Assembly (NCBI RefSeq): GCF_004342905.1
Contig: NZ_SMAN01000001.1
Span: 151,437 to 215,436 of the forward strand
Direction: 5' to 3'
DNA length: 64,000 nucleotides
Origin: Melghiribacillus thermohalophilus
GTDB lineage: Bacteria > Bacillota > Bacilli > Bacillales > Alkalibacillaceae
Shown: positions 41,219 through 51,895 of the stretch, one piece after another
Layout: every line of letters starts with the position of its first letter
Position numbering within the stretch: the first letter of the stretch is position 1
Notes under the pieces: generated by a model
What the model saw: only the letters and a program-made list of their open reading frames with translations
The model's database searches: none
Told to the model about the DNA's origin: nothing
Made by a program: the position numbers and the translations under genes

Positions 41219-42493
41219 TTAAACCTCCTGCCAGACAATTTTGCCTTCTGCGATGGTAAGTACAGGCCAGCCGTTTACAACATAACCGTCAAACGGCGTA
41301 TTTTTTCCTCTGGAAAGGAACGCTTCTTTTTGAATGGTTTTTTCTTTTTCCAGATCCATTAACACCAGGTCAGCTGAAGCTCCAGGGGTGAGCTTTCCAT
41401 ATGGAAGATTGAAGATTTTTGCCGGCTTTACTGTTAATAGATCGACCAGCTCTTTCAATGAAAGAATACCTGTTTGAACCAGGTGAGTATACAAAAGGGG
41501 AAATGCGGTCTCTAGACCCACAATTCCAAAGGGTGCCTGGAGAAAACCAGGCTGTTTTTCTTCCTCTGTATGGGGAGCGTGATCCGTCGCTATACAGTCG
41601 ATGGTTCCATCCAAAAGCCCTTCAATCAGCGCCTCCTGATCTTCCTTTGACCGAAGAGGAGGATTCATTTTATAATTGGCGTCATCGGATGGAATATCTT
41701 CATCATTTAAAAGAAGGTGATGAGGCATGACTTCTGCTGTTACGTGAATGCCAGCTTTTTTGGCATCCCGAATCACCCGTACGGATTCTTTTGCGCTGAC
41801 GTGGCAGACGTGATAATGGCACCCTGCCGCTTCAGCCAGCAACACGTCCCGTGCGATATGCACCGATTCACTGATGGATGGGATTCCTGGAAGGTCCAGT
41901 TCTTTGCTCCGTTTCCCATCATGCATGACTCCGCCGTAGACCAGGGAATTGTCTTCGCAGTGAGCCACAATAGATGTGTTTACTTCTGCCGCTTTCTTCA
42001 TCGCTTCGTACATCATGCGGGCTTCCTGAACTCCGACACCGTCATCGGTAAAAGCTAACGCACCTAACTGTTTTAGCTCCGAAATGTTAGTCATTTCCTT
42101 GCCAAGCTGCTGTTTGGTGATCGATGCATATGGCAAAACTCGCACATGGGCATTTTTCTCAATGAGCTCTAAAATTTTTTCCAGATTTTCTTTTGAGTCA
42201 GGTACTGGACGGGTATTTGGCATGGCACATATGGTTGTAAAGCCGCCTCTTGCAGCGGCTTTTGTTCCTGTTTCGATCGTTTCCTTTGCTTCTCCACCAG
42301 GTTCCCGCAGATGTACATGAATATCCACCAGACCCGGAATCAGCAGTTTTCCTTCCCCGTCAATGATCTGACCGGCATCGGCTTTTAGATGTTTTCCGAT
42401 GGATTCGATTTTCCCTTCACGGACATAAACATCAACCGTTTCATTTGTGTCAGGCGAATCTAGTAATTTGACGTTCTGAATGAGCAGGGACAT
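41219..42493 (-). CDS. pyrC: Dihydroorotase
   Basis: Zinc amidohydrolase that closes the dihydroorotate ring. Metal motif [10 protein letters not shown] near residue 57, [17 protein letters not shown], and [12 protein letters not shown] with the catalytic Asp. Type I form of 424 residues. Its ATG follows the pyrB TAA directly; AAGGAG lies 9 bases upstream. Confidence 0.98.
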   Translation of the reverse strand: MSLLIQNVKLLDSPDTNETVDVYVREGKIESIGKHLKADAGQIIDGEGKLLIPGLVDIHVHLREPGGEAKETIETGTKAAARGGFTTICAMPNTRPVPDSKENLEKILELIEKNAHVRVLPYASITKQQLGKEMTNISELKQLGALAFTDDGVGVQEARMMYEAMKKAAEVNTSIVAHCEDNSLVYGGVMHDGKRSKELDLPGIPSISESVHIARDVLLAEAAGCHYHVCHVSAKESVRVIRDAKKAGIHVTAEVMPHHLLLNDEDIPSDDANYKMNPPLRSKEDQEALIEGLLDGTIDCIATDHAPHTEEEKQPGFLQAPFGIVGLETAFPLLYTHLVQTGILSLKELVDLLTVKPAKIFNLPYGKLTPGASADLVLMDLEKEKTIQKEAFLSRGKNTPFDGYVVNGWPVLTIAEGKIVWQEV

Positions 42494-43381
42494 TTAAATG
42501 GCTCCTTTCTCTAAAAGTCGATACAATATTGCCATTCTCATCAAAACCCCATTAGATATTTGTTTAAATATTCTCGAGCGGTCACATTCTACCAGTTCAT
42601 CAGCGATTTCCACCCCACGGTTCACTGGAGCCGGGTGCATAACTATGGAATGATGTTTCATACGCTGTTCCCGTTCCATTGTTAAACCGTAAAGCTGGTG
42701 ATATTCTTCTATCGTCCAGTTCATCTGTGAACCATGACGTTCATGCTGAACCCTGAGAAGCATCAGAACATCACTGATTTCAACCGCCTCATCCATCGAA
42801 ATATATTCATACGGCAGGCTCTGGTCCTGCCAGATGTCGGGGGCAGAAAGATAAACATTTGCCCCCAGCATAGACAGGGCATAAGCATTAGATCTGGCAA
42901 CCCTGCTGTGGAGTATATCTCCGCAAATGACTATATTTAATTTATTGAATTTACCAAACTCTTGATGAATCGTCAATAGATCCAGCAAAGATTGTGTAGG
43001 ATGTTCTCCCTTTCCATCACCTGCATTGATGAGGGGAATGGATATCCTGTCGGTTAAGTCCTTATAATATTGATCTTCTGAATGACGAATGACAACAAGG
43101 TCTGTTCCAATCGCTTCCAGCGTCTTAACCGTGTCATAAAGGCTTTCACCTTTCGTGGTGCTGGAATGCTCCGGCACAAAGTTCAGGAGAGATACCCCCA
43201 GTCGATGGGCGGCCATTTCAAAACTCATTTTTGTTCTTGTGCTTGGTTCATAGAAAAGGTAGGCCGCCGTGAACTTTTCGCTTAATTCCGGGACTTGACC
43301 ATTGCTGATGCGTTCAGCTTCTTCTAAGAGGGAAGCAATCTTATCTGTGTCCAGATCTTTCATCGATAATAGATGTTTCAT
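42494..43381 (-). CDS. pyrB: Aspartate carbamoyltransferase catalytic chain
   Basis: Joins carbamoyl phosphate and aspartate. Carbamoyl phosphate site STRTKMSFE near residue 49, GDGKGEHPTQSLLDL, and the HPAPVNRGVE aspartate loop. I chose the ATG at 43381 (AAGGAG 10 bases upstream), giving 295 residues; the frame is open 30 more codons into pyrP. No regulatory chain gene is visible, as normal for Bacillus. Only 31 bases separate it from pyrP, leaving no room for the third PyrR attenuator seen in B. subtilis. Confidence 0.97.
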   Translation of the reverse strand: MKHLLSMKDLDTDKIASLLEEAERISNGQVPELSEKFTAAYLFYEPSTRTKMSFEMAAHRLGVSLLNFVPEHSSTTKGESLYDTVKTLEAIGTDLVVIRHSEDQYYKDLTDRISIPLINAGDGKGEHPTQSLLDLLTIHQEFGKFNKLNIVICGDILHSRVARSNAYALSMLGANVYLSAPDIWQDQSLPYEYISMDEAVEISDVLMLLRVQHERHGSQMNWTIEEYHQLYGLTMEREQRMKHHSIVMHPAPVNRGVEIADELVECDRSRIFKQISNGVLMRMAILYRLLEKGAI

Positions 43382-43412
43382 ATCCGAACCGGCTCCTTGA
43401 TTCAATACTTCT

Positions 43413-44798
43413 TTATGCTGCAGGATCATGGTCGGCTTCTCCCTCTGGTTCTGTTTCGAACATTTTTCCATTTCCGTATGCTTTCTCCCGTCCAGGCAAA
43501 ATCAGGTTTAAAATGATACCAATCGTAGCAGCCAGTGCCATGCTGGAAACCGTAATGGTTGTATCTTTAAGTTCGAATTGAAGAATCATTCCTCCTACAC
43601 CGATGACCAGGATGACTGAAGAAATGATGAGATTTCGTTTATCCCCAAGATCCACTTCGTTATCAATTAGCATGCGCAACCCGCTGGAAGCAATGATACC
43701 GAACAACAGGATGGATACCCCGCCCATGACAGCGCCTGGAATGGCTTCAATAATGGCCACGAAAATGCCGGTGAAACCGAACAGAATGGCAATGATGGCT
43801 GCTCCTGCGATGACGAACACGCTGAATACTCTTGTGATGGCCAGCACTCCAATGTTTTCTCCATAAGTGGTGTTTGGTGGTCCCCCAAGTACAGAGGCAA
43901 TCATCGTTGCGATCCCATCCCCCAGGATGGAGCGGTTCAGACCAGGATTCTGCAGGAAATTTCGGCCTACTACCTTGGATAATACCATCTGGTCTCCAGT
44001 ATGTTCCATGATGGTTACAACCGCAATTGGCACCATAATCATCACTATGCTGAAATTTATCACTTCAAAAGGCTGATAGTGTACAAATGGGACAAGAAAC
44101 TCCGGAGCGCTAAAAATCGCGCCGAGCAGTTCAATGAAAGATCCGCTTGAGATGATTTCGTTCCATTCTGCTTTCATTCCTGAAGTGTCCACAATGCCAA
44201 AGCCAAAGGAGATAAGATATCCGCCGATTATTCCGAATAAAATCGGGATCAGTCCAAAAAATCCTTTAAAGAAAATCGCAGCGAGAATGGTAATCCCGAG
44301 AGTCATCAATGCCACTGTAAGAAGTGTTCCGCTGTAATTTCCATCTGCGTCGTTCATCGCCATACCTACTGCTGTGGAAGCAAGACCAAGACCAATGACC
44401 ATGATAACCGGGCCAACCACAACCGGCGGCAATACTTTTTTCAGCCAGTCCAGGCCAAACATCGTAATTAAGAGAGCGACAACTCCGTAAACCAGACCGG
44501 CAAGAAAACTTCCGATCATGGCACCAGGAAGGCCGCTGATCTGGCTCGCCATTGAAATAGGTGCGATAAAGGCAAAACTTGAGCCTAAGTAGGCTGGCAC
44601 GCGTCCCCTGGTGATCAACAGATAAGCCAGTGTACCCACACCACTTGAAATTAACGCAACTCCCTGGGACATTTCTGTTAAGAACGGAACCAGAATGGTA
44701 GCACCAAACATCGCAAATAAATGCTGAAGGCTTAAAATCAGCCAGTTTCCTGCTTTCGGCATATCGCGTACGTCCAAGACCATATCCTGTTTTTTCAT
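43413..44798 (-). CDS. pyrP: Uracil permease
   Basis: Nucleobase:cation symporter-2 family transporter that brings in uracil. About 13-14 hydrophobic helices cover residues 15-435. Family segments include QHLFAMFGATILVP near residue 26 and NTTYGENIGVLAITR. Length is 461 residues. The gene follows the second PyrR attenuator. Confidence 0.97.
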   Translation of the reverse strand: MKKQDMVLDVRDMPKAGNWLILSLQHLFAMFGATILVPFLTEMSQGVALISSGVGTLAYLLITRGRVPAYLGSSFAFIAPISMASQISGLPGAMIGSFLAGLVYGVVALLITMFGLDWLKKVLPPVVVGPVIMVIGLGLASTAVGMAMNDADGNYSGTLLTVALMTLGITILAAIFFKGFFGLIPILFGIIGGYLISFGFGIVDTSGMKAEWNEIISSGSFIELLGAIFSAPEFLVPFVHYQPFEVINFSIVMIMVPIAVVTIMEHTGDQMVLSKVVGRNFLQNPGLNRSILGDGIATMIASVLGGPPNTTYGENIGVLAITRVFSVFVIAGAAIIAILFGFTGIFVAIIEAIPGAVMGGVSILLFGIIASSGLRMLIDNEVDLGDKRNLIISSVILVIGVGGMILQFELKDTTITVSSMALAATIGIILNLILPGREKAYGNGKMFETEPEGEADHDPAA

Positions 44799-44873
44799 GA
44801 TTATATCCTCCCTAATTTTGATCTAAATTAATTTGGAATTCGGTTCGACATAATATGACAAGTTACAGGCACT

Positions 44874-44906
44874 AAAAAACCTCTTTGCGAAAGGTCGCAA
44901 AGAGGT
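44874..44906 (-). terminator. Attenuator terminator ahead of pyrP
   Basis: On the minus strand ACCTCTTTGCGA pairs with TCGCAAAGAGGT around a 4-base loop, then TTTTTT. It is the terminator half of the PyrR switch between pyrR and pyrP. Confidence 0.9.
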
Positions 44907-44975
44907 ACATTTCTCCCCTACGGCCTGTCAGAGGTTATACTCTCCCCCCGACAGTTCCTTCATTGCGACCTTTTC

Positions 44976-44989
44976 AGCCTCACTGGACT
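44976..44989 (-). promoter_or_regulatory. PyrR-binding RNA motif ahead of pyrP
   Basis: AGTCCAGTGAGGCT matches the PyrR RNA consensus ARUCCNGNGAGGYU. UMP-bound PyrR would hold the anti-antiterminator and favour the terminator at 44874-44906. Confidence 0.9.
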
Positions 44990-45009
44990 AAATTAAAGGT
45001 CCTGCGTAT

Positions 45010-45585
<576 letters not shown>

Positions 45586-45586
45586 T

Positions 45587-45620
45587 TAAAAAACCCTTTT
45601 GCCCGAGGCGGCAAAAGGGT
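45587..45620 (-). terminator. Attenuator terminator ahead of pyrR
   Basis: ACCCTTTTGCC and GGCAAAAGGGT around a 6-base loop, followed by TTTTTT on the minus strand, in the pyr operon leader. Confidence 0.9.
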
Positions 45621-45665
45621 ATAGGACGGCATACTCCTAGTATAGCTTGATTCTGCCACCTTTTC

Positions 45666-45679
45666 AGCCTCACGGGACT
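45666..45679 (-). promoter_or_regulatory. PyrR-binding RNA motif ahead of pyrR
   Basis: AGTCCCGTGAGGCT fits the PyrR consensus ARUCCNGNGAGGYU exactly and lies between promoter and terminator. Confidence 0.9.
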
Positions 45680-45711
45680 GGTTTAAAGGGCCGATTCAGT
45701 TTGCTAGACTC

Positions 45712-45740
45712 ATTATTTCAAACCCCCTGCTAAAAGTCAA
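45712..45740 (-). promoter_or_regulatory. Sigma-A promoter of the pyr operon
   Basis: TTGACT (45740-45735), 17-base spacer and AATAAT (45717-45712) on the minus strand. The -35 lies in the last codons of the upstream pseudouridine synthase gene. It sits about 33 bases before the PyrR motif. Confidence 0.7.
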
Positions 45741-46647
45741 GGGTTTTATTCAAATCATCCAGCACTTTTTGAAAAACTTCTGGTGGCTCTGCTTCAAATT
45801 CCATCCATTTTCCCGAAACCGGATGTTCAAAACCGAGAACCCGGGCGTGCAAAGCCTGACCGCCAATCGATAGTGTTTTCTTTGGCCCATATTTCGGATC
45901 CCCGGCCAGCGGATGGTTAATGTACTGAAAATGAACCCGGATCTGATGAGTTCTCCCCGTTTCCAGTACACATTCCACATGGGTAAAGTCCTGAAACCGT
46001 TTCAGCACCTGAAAATGGGTCACGGCTTCTTTTCCATTTTCCACCACAGCCATTTTCTGACGGTCTTTTGGATCTCGCCCGATTGGAGCATCGATGGTTC
46101 CGCTATTATGGGATATAACTCCATGAACTACGGCTTCATACTTCCTTTTTACGGTTTTGTCTGAAAGTTGCCTGGCTAATCCCATGTGAGCCCGATCATT
46201 TTTAGCCACCATCAGAAGGCCGCTGGTATCTTTGTCTATCCGGTGAACAATCCCCGGTCGCTCCATCCCATTAATCCCTGATAAATCATGACAGTGATAC
46301 AATAACGCATTCACAAGGGTGCCGGAGGAATGCCCGGCCGATGGATGAACCACCATTCCCCTGGGCTTATTGACGACAAGAACATCTTTATCCTCATACA
46401 TAATTTCCAGAGGAATATTTTCTGCCTGAATATCCAGGGGCTCTACTTCCGGCATCTGCCACGTTATCCTATCCCCAGTCTGGCATTTATAATTGCTTTT
46501 CACTGTTTCGTCATTAACTTTAACAAAATCATCTTTAATCCATCCCTGAACCTGGGTTCGGGATACATCGCTGTTTAATTTTACGAGCAATTTGTCAATT
46601 CGCTGATTATGTTCATCTGGAAGTACGGTATGTGATTTCCATTCCAA
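45730..46647 (-). CDS. ylyB: RluA-family pseudouridine synthase (YlyB, RluD-like)
   Basis: Isomerises uridines in rRNA. An N-terminal S4 RNA-binding domain (residues ~14-70, QRIDKLLVKLNSDVSRTQ) precedes the catalytic domain with the conserved Asp in GIVHRIDKDTSGLLM and the GRTHQIRVH segment. Length is 305 residues. It follows lspA by 2 bases, an order shared with B. subtilis. The exact rRNA target is inferred from similarity to RluD. Confidence 0.95.
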   Translation of the reverse strand: MEWKSHTVLPDEHNQRIDKLLVKLNSDVSRTQVQGWIKDDFVKVNDETVKSNYKCQTGDRITWQMPEVEPLDIQAENIPLEIMYEDKDVLVVNKPRGMVVHPSAGHSSGTLVNALLYHCHDLSGINGMERPGIVHRIDKDTSGLLMVAKNDRAHMGLARQLSDKTVKRKYEAVVHGVISHNSGTIDAPIGRDPKDRQKMAVVENGKEAVTHFQVLKRFQDFTHVECVLETGRTHQIRVHFQYINHPLAGDPKYGPKKTLSIGGQALHARVLGFEHPVSGKWMEFEAEPPEVFQKVLDDLNKTLDF

Positions 46648-46649
46648 AT

Positions 46650-47114
46650 TTACGCCCTCCTTTTCTTCTGTTCATCCAGGAAGGTTAGAATCACAATCAA
46701 AATGACGCCGACAACCAGTGCCGAATCGGCTACATTAAAAATCGGGTAGTTATAAGAAAAAATATAGACATCGATGAAATCCACCACTTCTTTACGGAAC
46801 AGCCGGTCGATGAAGTTACCAATGGCTCCCCCGAGAATCAGCCCGAGAGACACCCCTAACAAAGGCTGTTCTTTTCCATATTTTTGCAGGAAATAGATCA
46901 CGAAAACCAGCACGATGACCGTAACGATATAAAAAAACCACATCTGCCCCTGCAAAATTCCCCATGCCGCTCCCTGATTTCGGTGGGAAGTTATGTACAG
47001 GAAGTTTTCAATCAGCATGATTTGATCACCGATTTCCATATGCCTGACAATCAGCCATTTCGTCCACTGATCCAGTGCAATCATTGCAAGTGCGATGATA
47101 TAATAGTATAACAC
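46650..47114 (-). CDS. lspA: Lipoprotein signal peptidase
   Basis: Membrane aspartyl protease that removes signal peptides from prolipoproteins. Four hydrophobic helices and the two catalytic aspartates in [10 protein letters not shown] and [11 protein letters not shown] are present. I assign a GTG start at 47114 with GGAGGG 8 bases upstream, which gives 154 residues as usual; a 23-codon upstream extension is not family-like. Confidence 0.96.
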   Translation of the reverse strand: MLYYYIIALAMIALDQWTKWLIVRHMEIGDQIMLIENFLYITSHRNQGAAWGILQGQMWFFYIVTVIVLVFVIYFLQKYGKEQPLLGVSLGLILGGAIGNFIDRLFRKEVVDFIDVYIFSYNYPIFNVADSALVVGVILIVILTFLDEQKKRRA

Positions 47115-47352
47115 GGTTGTTCCCTCCAATTTTTCATTCCTTAAGCATTTTACCATAATTAAAAAAAGAAATCTTAAGTTCATAAGCGGTTCAGTCTATC
47201 TATAAAACCAAACATTCTACGTATGAAGTGTACATCTGCTTATACCACCTGAATCATTGTTTTATCCGGTTTACGACTAAAAATATATATACATTTTTAG
47301 CTGTTCATAAAAAAATTAATGACACATCTCCCCATTTTTTGAGTTTTCCTGA

Positions 47353-47358
47353 TATAAT
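47353..47358 (+). promoter_or_regulatory. Extended -10 promoter of the transglycosylase gene
   Basis: TGATATAAT is an extended -10 box (TGnTATAAT) 30 bases before the start codon; no good -35 is seen, which extended -10 promoters can tolerate. Confidence 0.5.
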
Positions 47359-47387
47359 ATAGTTAATAAATACTGGAGGAGATTTCC

Positions 47388-47981
47388 ATGAATATTCATA
47401 TGATCAACGAACTTCTTCAACTGCAGGCTATTCGAAATTTTAGATCCAGCCCGACAAAGACCTCTAGCGATTTTTCGGCAGTTTTTTCACAATTACTGCA
47501 GAATCATATCAGTCAGGACTATACATATAACACTTTGCCAGCACAGTCAGTACATATAAAAATGAATGCGTCTAACCTACCATCTAAATCATCTTACTCC
47601 AATGATGAAATTGACCGCTTTGTCCAGCAGGCTGCTGACAGGTATCAGCTGGACCCTAAACTCATACACGCGGTGATCAAACAGGAATCCAATTACAATG
47701 TCAATGCGGTCAGCCATGCAGGTGCAAAAGGGTTAATGCAACTCATGCCTGGAACAGCCAGGCTGTTGAATGTACGCAATGTGTTTGACCCGATGGAAAA
47801 TATTTTAGGCGGCGCGAAATATCTCCGTCAAATGATCGACCGTTATAATGGGGACTTGAAGCTAGCTTTAGCAGCTTACAATGCCGGGCCTGGAAATGTT
47901 GATAAACACGGGGGCATTCCGCCTTTTAAAGAAACACAGAACTATGTATCCAAAGTGTTAAACCATTATTTTCAGGCGTAA
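47388..47981 (+). CDS. Lytic transglycosylase domain protein (YjbJ/CwlQ-like)
   Basis: Cuts peptidoglycan glycan strands. The C-terminal ~115 residues form an SLT domain: catalytic Glu in AVIKQESNYN, AGAKGLMQLMPGTA, ILGGAKYLRQM and ALAAYNAGPGNV. The N-terminal ~80 residues are Ser/Asn-rich, look unstructured and carry no clear signal peptide, as in B. subtilis YjbJ. Length is 197 residues. GGAGGAG precedes the ATG at 47388. It stands alone on the plus strand between lspA and ileS, where B. subtilis has ylyA. Confidence 0.9.
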   Translation: MNIHMINELLQLQAIRNFRSSPTKTSSDFSAVFSQLLQNHISQDYTYNTLPAQSVHIKMNASNLPSKSSYSNDEIDRFVQQAADRYQLDPKLIHAVIKQESNYNVNAVSHAGAKGLMQLMPGTARLLNVRNVFDPMENILGGAKYLRQMIDRYNGDLKLALAAYNAGPGNVDKHGGIPPFKETQNYVSKVLNHYFQA

Positions 47982-48002
47982 ATCCCTCCTGGTACAAATA
48001 TA

Positions 48003-48030
48003 AAAGACCAGCCAGTGGCTGGTCTTTTTT
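48003..48030. terminator. Bidirectional terminator between the transglycosylase gene and ileS
   Basis: AAAGACCAGCC and GGCTGGTCTTT around a 3-base loop, with T-rich tails on both strands. It directly follows both convergent stop codons. Confidence 0.9.
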
Positions 48031-48033
48031 GCG

Positions 48034-50796
48034 TTATGACAGTGTCTGGTAATGTTCCTCAATAATGCTGCTGCAGCGGTCACATAGCTCTGGATGCTTT
48101 TCATTTTTTCCAACCGTTTCAGAAGCTACCCAGCAACGCTGACATTTTTCTCCTGGATGTTTTTCCACATAAACCTTCACCTGTTCATATTCTGTAGCTT
48201 CATCATGCTTATCTGCCACTTCAGCACCGGAAACGATAAGGTATTGATGCAAATGTTTCATGCTGAGAAGCAATTCCTTTGTCGCTTCATCTTTTGGCAC
48301 GATGGTGACCTTCGCCTCGAGGGATTTACCGATCACTTTTTCATTCCGTGCTTCTTCCAGTGCTTTCAGAACATCATCCCGTACATTCATGAAGTGATCC
48401 CATTTTGCTTTCAGTTCATCCTGGCCTTCTATATCGCGGGGTTCCGGGATATCCGTAAGTTGAACGCTATCTTCTTCCACATCAGGAATGAAGCTCCACA
48501 CTTCATCGGCTGTGTGAGAAAGAATCGGAGAAAGCATTTTGGTTAGACCCACTAAAATTTCATAATACACAGTCTGAATGCTGCGTCTGCGCAGGTGATC
48601 TTTCGGTTCCACGTACAAAATATCCTTGGCAAAATCCAGATAGAATGAGCTTAAGTCAATGGTACAGAAATTGTGCACGGCATGATAAATGGGTGAAAAT
48701 TCATATTCCTCATACGAATTCCGAACTTTTTTCAAAAGGTCCTGGAAGCGAACGAGCATGTAACGGTCCACTTCCTGAAGGTCTGTTTCTTTAACCGCAT
48801 CTTTTTTCGGGTCAAAATCATGGAGATTACCCAGCAGGAAGCGCAACGTATTACGGATTTTGCGGTAAACTTCCGCAACCTGTTTTAAAATATCATTGGA
48901 AATACGGACATCCCCCTGATAATCCACACTGGCAACCCAGAGGCGCAGAACATCAGCACCAAACTGCTTCATGATCTTCGCTGGAACAATAACATTGCCA
49001 ATGGATTTACTCATCTTACGCCCTTCGCCGTCAAGGGTAAAACCGTGGGTTACCACAGCTTTATATGGTGCCTTTCCTGTTACCGCAACAGCTGTAGAAA
49101 GGGATGAGTTAAACCAGCCGCGATACTGGTCGGTACCTTCCAGATAAACATCAGCAGGACGCTGAAGGTCAGGGCGTTCAACCAGCACACTTTCGTGGGA
49201 TGAACCGGAATCAAACCAGACATCCATAATATCTGTCTCTTTGGTGAACGAGCCGTTCGGGCTGGATGGATGGGTGAATCCTTCAGGAAGAAGGTCCTTC
49301 GCATCCCTTTCGAACCAGACATTGGATCCATGCTCCCTGAACAGATTGGAAACATGTTCGATCGTTTCATCGGTGATAATCGGCTCGCCATTCTCACCAT
49401 AAAACACAGGAATTGGCACACCCCATACACGCTGACGGGATATACACCAGTCTTCACGGTCTTTCACCATGTTGTGCATGCGGGTTTCGCCCCACTTCGG
49501 ATACCATTTTACCTTTTTGATTTCGTTGAGAATCTCTTCCCGGAAATCCTTAATGGACGCAAACCATTGATCGGTCGCACGGAAAATCGTCGGTTTTTTT
49601 GTCCGCCAGTCATGCGGATAAGAGTGGGTAATAAATGTCAGCTTGAGCAAAGCTCCTGCATCTTCTAGTTTTTTCGTCACTTCTTTGTTGGCATCATCAT
49701 AAAACAGGCCTTCAAATCCCGGGGCATCTTCCGTAAAATATCCTTTCTCATCTACCGGGCAGAGGACATCTAAACCGTAACGTTTTCCAACCCAGAAGTC
49801 ATCTTCTCCGTGGCCGGGTGCCGTATGAACACAGCCCGTACCGGATTCGGTTGTTACATGATCACCAAGCACCACGAGGGATTCACGATCATACAAAGGA
49901 TGTTTGGCAACCACATGTTCCAGGTCGCTTCCTTTAAAGGTGCGCAGTACTTCAGGATTTTCCCACTCAAATTCATTGGTTAAAGTTTCCACTAAATCCC
50001 GGGCAACAATATATTTTTTATCATTAACGGTCACTACAGCATAATCGTATTCAGGATTCAATGCAATGGCTAGGTTTGCCGGAATGGTCCACGGGGTAGT
50101 GGTCCAGATGATGAACTTTTCATCTCCATCCAGAACCCCTTTTCCGTCCGTTACATCAAATGCAACATAAATGGAAGGAGAACGCTTATCTTTATACTCG
50201 ATTTCAGCTTCAGCCAGGGCAGACTCAGATGAAGGGGACCAGTATACGGGCTTTAATCCTTTATAGATATAGCCTTTTTTCGCCATTTCTCCAAAGACCC
50301 GGATCTGAGCGGCTTCATATTCTTTATCCAGGGTCACATAAGGGTTATCCCAGTCTCCCCGGACCCCGAGCTGCTTAAACTGTTCCCGCTGACGGTCCAG
50401 CTGTTCAAGGGCATAATCTTTGCACATTTCACGGAATTCAGCGGCACTCACCTTTTTCCGGTCCACTTTCTGGTCTTTTGTCAGCGCTACTTCAATCGGC
50501 AGGCCATGCGTATCCCAGCCGGGCACATAAGGTGCATGGTAACCTGTCATCGATTTATAGCGAACAATGAAATCTTTTAACACCTTGTTCAAGGCATGCC
50601 CCATGTGAAGGTCACCGTTGGCATAAGGGGGCCCGTCATGGAGCACAAACAACGGACGGCCTTCTGTCCGTTTTTGCACTTTTTCATAAATGTTCATTTC
50701 TTCCCATTTTTTCTGCATTTCCGGTTCCCGTTTCGGCAGATTGCCCCTCATCGGAAAATCGGTCTCAGGCATTAGCAGGGTTTCTTTGTAATCCAT
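48034..50796 (-). CDS. ileS: Isoleucyl-tRNA synthetase
   Basis: Class I synthetase that charges tRNA-Ile. HIGH-type motif in [16 protein letters not shown] near residue 55, an editing domain with [17 protein letters not shown] in [10 protein letters not shown], and a C-terminal zinc finger C-x2-C in CQRCW and CDRC. Length is 920 residues. The ATG at 50796 is favoured over an ATG 6 bases earlier because GGAGG is better spaced (9 bases). Expression is controlled by the T-box leader upstream. Confidence 0.98.
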   Translation of the reverse strand: MDYKETLLMPETDFPMRGNLPKREPEMQKKWEEMNIYEKVQKRTEGRPLFVLHDGPPYANGDLHMGHALNKVLKDFIVRYKSMTGYHAPYVPGWDTHGLPIEVALTKDQKVDRKKVSAAEFREMCKDYALEQLDRQREQFKQLGVRGDWDNPYVTLDKEYEAAQIRVFGEMAKKGYIYKGLKPVYWSPSSESALAEAEIEYKDKRSPSIYVAFDVTDGKGVLDGDEKFIIWTTTPWTIPANLAIALNPEYDYAVVTVNDKKYIVARDLVETLTNEFEWENPEVLRTFKGSDLEHVVAKHPLYDRESLVVLGDHVTTESGTGCVHTAPGHGEDDFWVGKRYGLDVLCPVDEKGYFTEDAPGFEGLFYDDANKEVTKKLEDAGALLKLTFITHSYPHDWRTKKPTIFRATDQWFASIKDFREEILNEIKKVKWYPKWGETRMHNMVKDREDWCISRQRVWGVPIPVFYGENGEPIITDETIEHVSNLFREHGSNVWFERDAKDLLPEGFTHPSSPNGSFTKETDIMDVWFDSGSSHESVLVERPDLQRPADVYLEGTDQYRGWFNSSLSTAVAVTGKAPYKAVVTHGFTLDGEGRKMSKSIGNVIVPAKIMKQFGADVLRLWVASVDYQGDVRISNDILKQVAEVYRKIRNTLRFLLGNLHDFDPKKDAVKETDLQEVDRYMLVRFQDLLKKVRNSYEEYEFSPIYHAVHNFCTIDLSSFYLDFAKDILYVEPKDHLRRRSIQTVYYEILVGLTKMLSPILSHTADEVWSFIPDVEEDSVQLTDIPEPRDIEGQDELKAKWDHFMNVRDDVLKALEEARNEKVIGKSLEAKVTIVPKDEATKELLLSMKHLHQYLIVSGAEVADKHDEATEYEQVKVYVEKHPGEKCQRCWVASETVGKNEKHPELCDRCSSIIEEHYQTLS

Positions 50797-50954
50797 AACC
50801 ATCTTCCTCCTTTTTTCATTGTCAATGATGGACGACTGAGCAGTTTCCTAAACAAGAATAGCTTTAAGCGCCCCGTTTAGCCCTGAAACAGCTTAAGGGA
50901 AAACGAGATGAAGCCGGATCAATACGACGCAATCCTCAAATTTCCTAAACCATT

Positions 50955-50989
50955 AAAAAACCTGCCCATCCCAAAAAGGGACGAGCAGG
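50955..50989 (-). terminator. T-box terminator stem of ileS
   Basis: CCTGCTCGTCCC pairs with GGGATGGGCAGG (two G-U pairs) around TTTTT, then TTTTTT on the minus strand. It is mutually exclusive with the T-box antiterminator. Confidence 0.9.
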
Positions 50990-51210
50990 CTCGCGGTACC
51001 ACCCTCATTGATTCAAACAGCAGCAGGGCCATTTAAATCCACTTATATATCCTTAACGCGGATTTAACACGTCCATGTCTACTGAGCCTAAGCCTTTCGC
51101 ATGGAAACTCGAGGGTGATTTTCCAGAAGAACGTTCTGTACCGGGCTTCCACCCTCCCCGGCTCGCTGGTCAGAAGCTGTTCTCTGTACTTTCCCTGTCA
51201 TCATCGGTCT
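50955..51210 (-). ncRNA. T-box riboswitch controlling ileS
   Basis: The leader carries the T-box core AGGGTGGTACCGCG on the minus strand (51006-50993), where uncharged tRNA-Ile binds. It is followed by the terminator stem. A stem I with AGTA and GA-rich loops is seen upstream. An ATC triplet at 51119-51117 in the loop GGAAAATCACC is the likely isoleucine specifier; this is inferred from the gene and not folded in detail. Confidence 0.92.
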
Positions 51211-51289
51211 TTATGTTTCATTGTCCATATTGACACAATTTCATTTAATTCTTTATGTTATGAAATTATATGTAAAAACGTACACAGCG

Positions 51290-51814
51290 TCAAGATTCCT
51301 GACTGGAAAATTCTATTTTATCCTCAGAATTTTCGTCCCTTTCTTCCAGGTTTAATTCAAATAAATTTTCCCAGTCGTCATTTTCAATCATATCCAGCTG
51401 GGCTTCAATCAGCATTTTTAAACGGGTGCGGAATACTTTTGCCTGCTTTTTCAGCTCTTCAACTTCAATAGCTACCCGCCGGGATTTATTGAGGGCTTCA
51501 TTTATGATTCGGTCAGCGTTTTTTTCTGCCTCTTTAATGATTAATCTGGCTTCCTTGCTTGCATTGCCTTTCACTTCCTCGGCTGTCTCCTGAGCAACTA
51601 GAATGGATTTATTCAATGTCTCTTCAATGTTATTAAAATGACCTAACTTTTCTTCCAGCTTTGATACCTTTTCCTCAAGTTCCTTTTTCTCTCTAATTAC
51701 CGTTTCATAATCTTTTATCACTTGATCGAGAAATTCGTTCACTTCATCTTCGTCATATCCTCTAAACGTACGAGTAAACTCTTTATTATGAATATCAAGC
51801 GGTGTTAATGGCAC
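51290..51814 (-). CDS. divIVA: Cell division / polar scaffold protein DivIVA
   Basis: Coiled-coil protein that binds negatively curved membrane at poles and septa and positions Min and sporulation proteins. The N-terminal membrane-binding domain LTPLDIHNKEFTRTFRGYDEDEVNEFLDQVI is read as two pieces over residues 3-33, with the conserved Phe/Arg tip; the rest is coiled coil to about residue 145 with an acidic tail. GTG start at 51814 with GGGGG upstream. Length is 174 residues. Confidence 0.97.
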   Translation of the reverse strand: MPLTPLDIHNKEFTRTFRGYDEDEVNEFLDQVIKDYETVIREKKELEEKVSKLEEKLGHFNNIEETLNKSILVAQETAEEVKGNASKEARLIIKEAEKNADRIINEALNKSRRVAIEVEELKKQAKVFRTRLKMLIEAQLDMIENDDWENLFELNLEERDENSEDKIEFSSQES

Positions 51815-51895
51815 GAAGGTTACCCCCTTAAGGTAATTTATTGTTGCCTTATCATTTCGACAGAATACGGTAAAACTCCTTCTTTCCTCACGGGA

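Noticed and set aside
43382-43471. Apparent overlap of pyrB with pyrP
   Set aside because: It results from an over-long open frame; the true pyrB start is at 43381 by family length and ribosome binding site.
51856-51862. Perfect Spo0A box TGTCGAA upstream of divIVA
   Set aside because: A 7-base match is expected about eight times by chance in a window of this size; no paired site or promoter geometry supports it.
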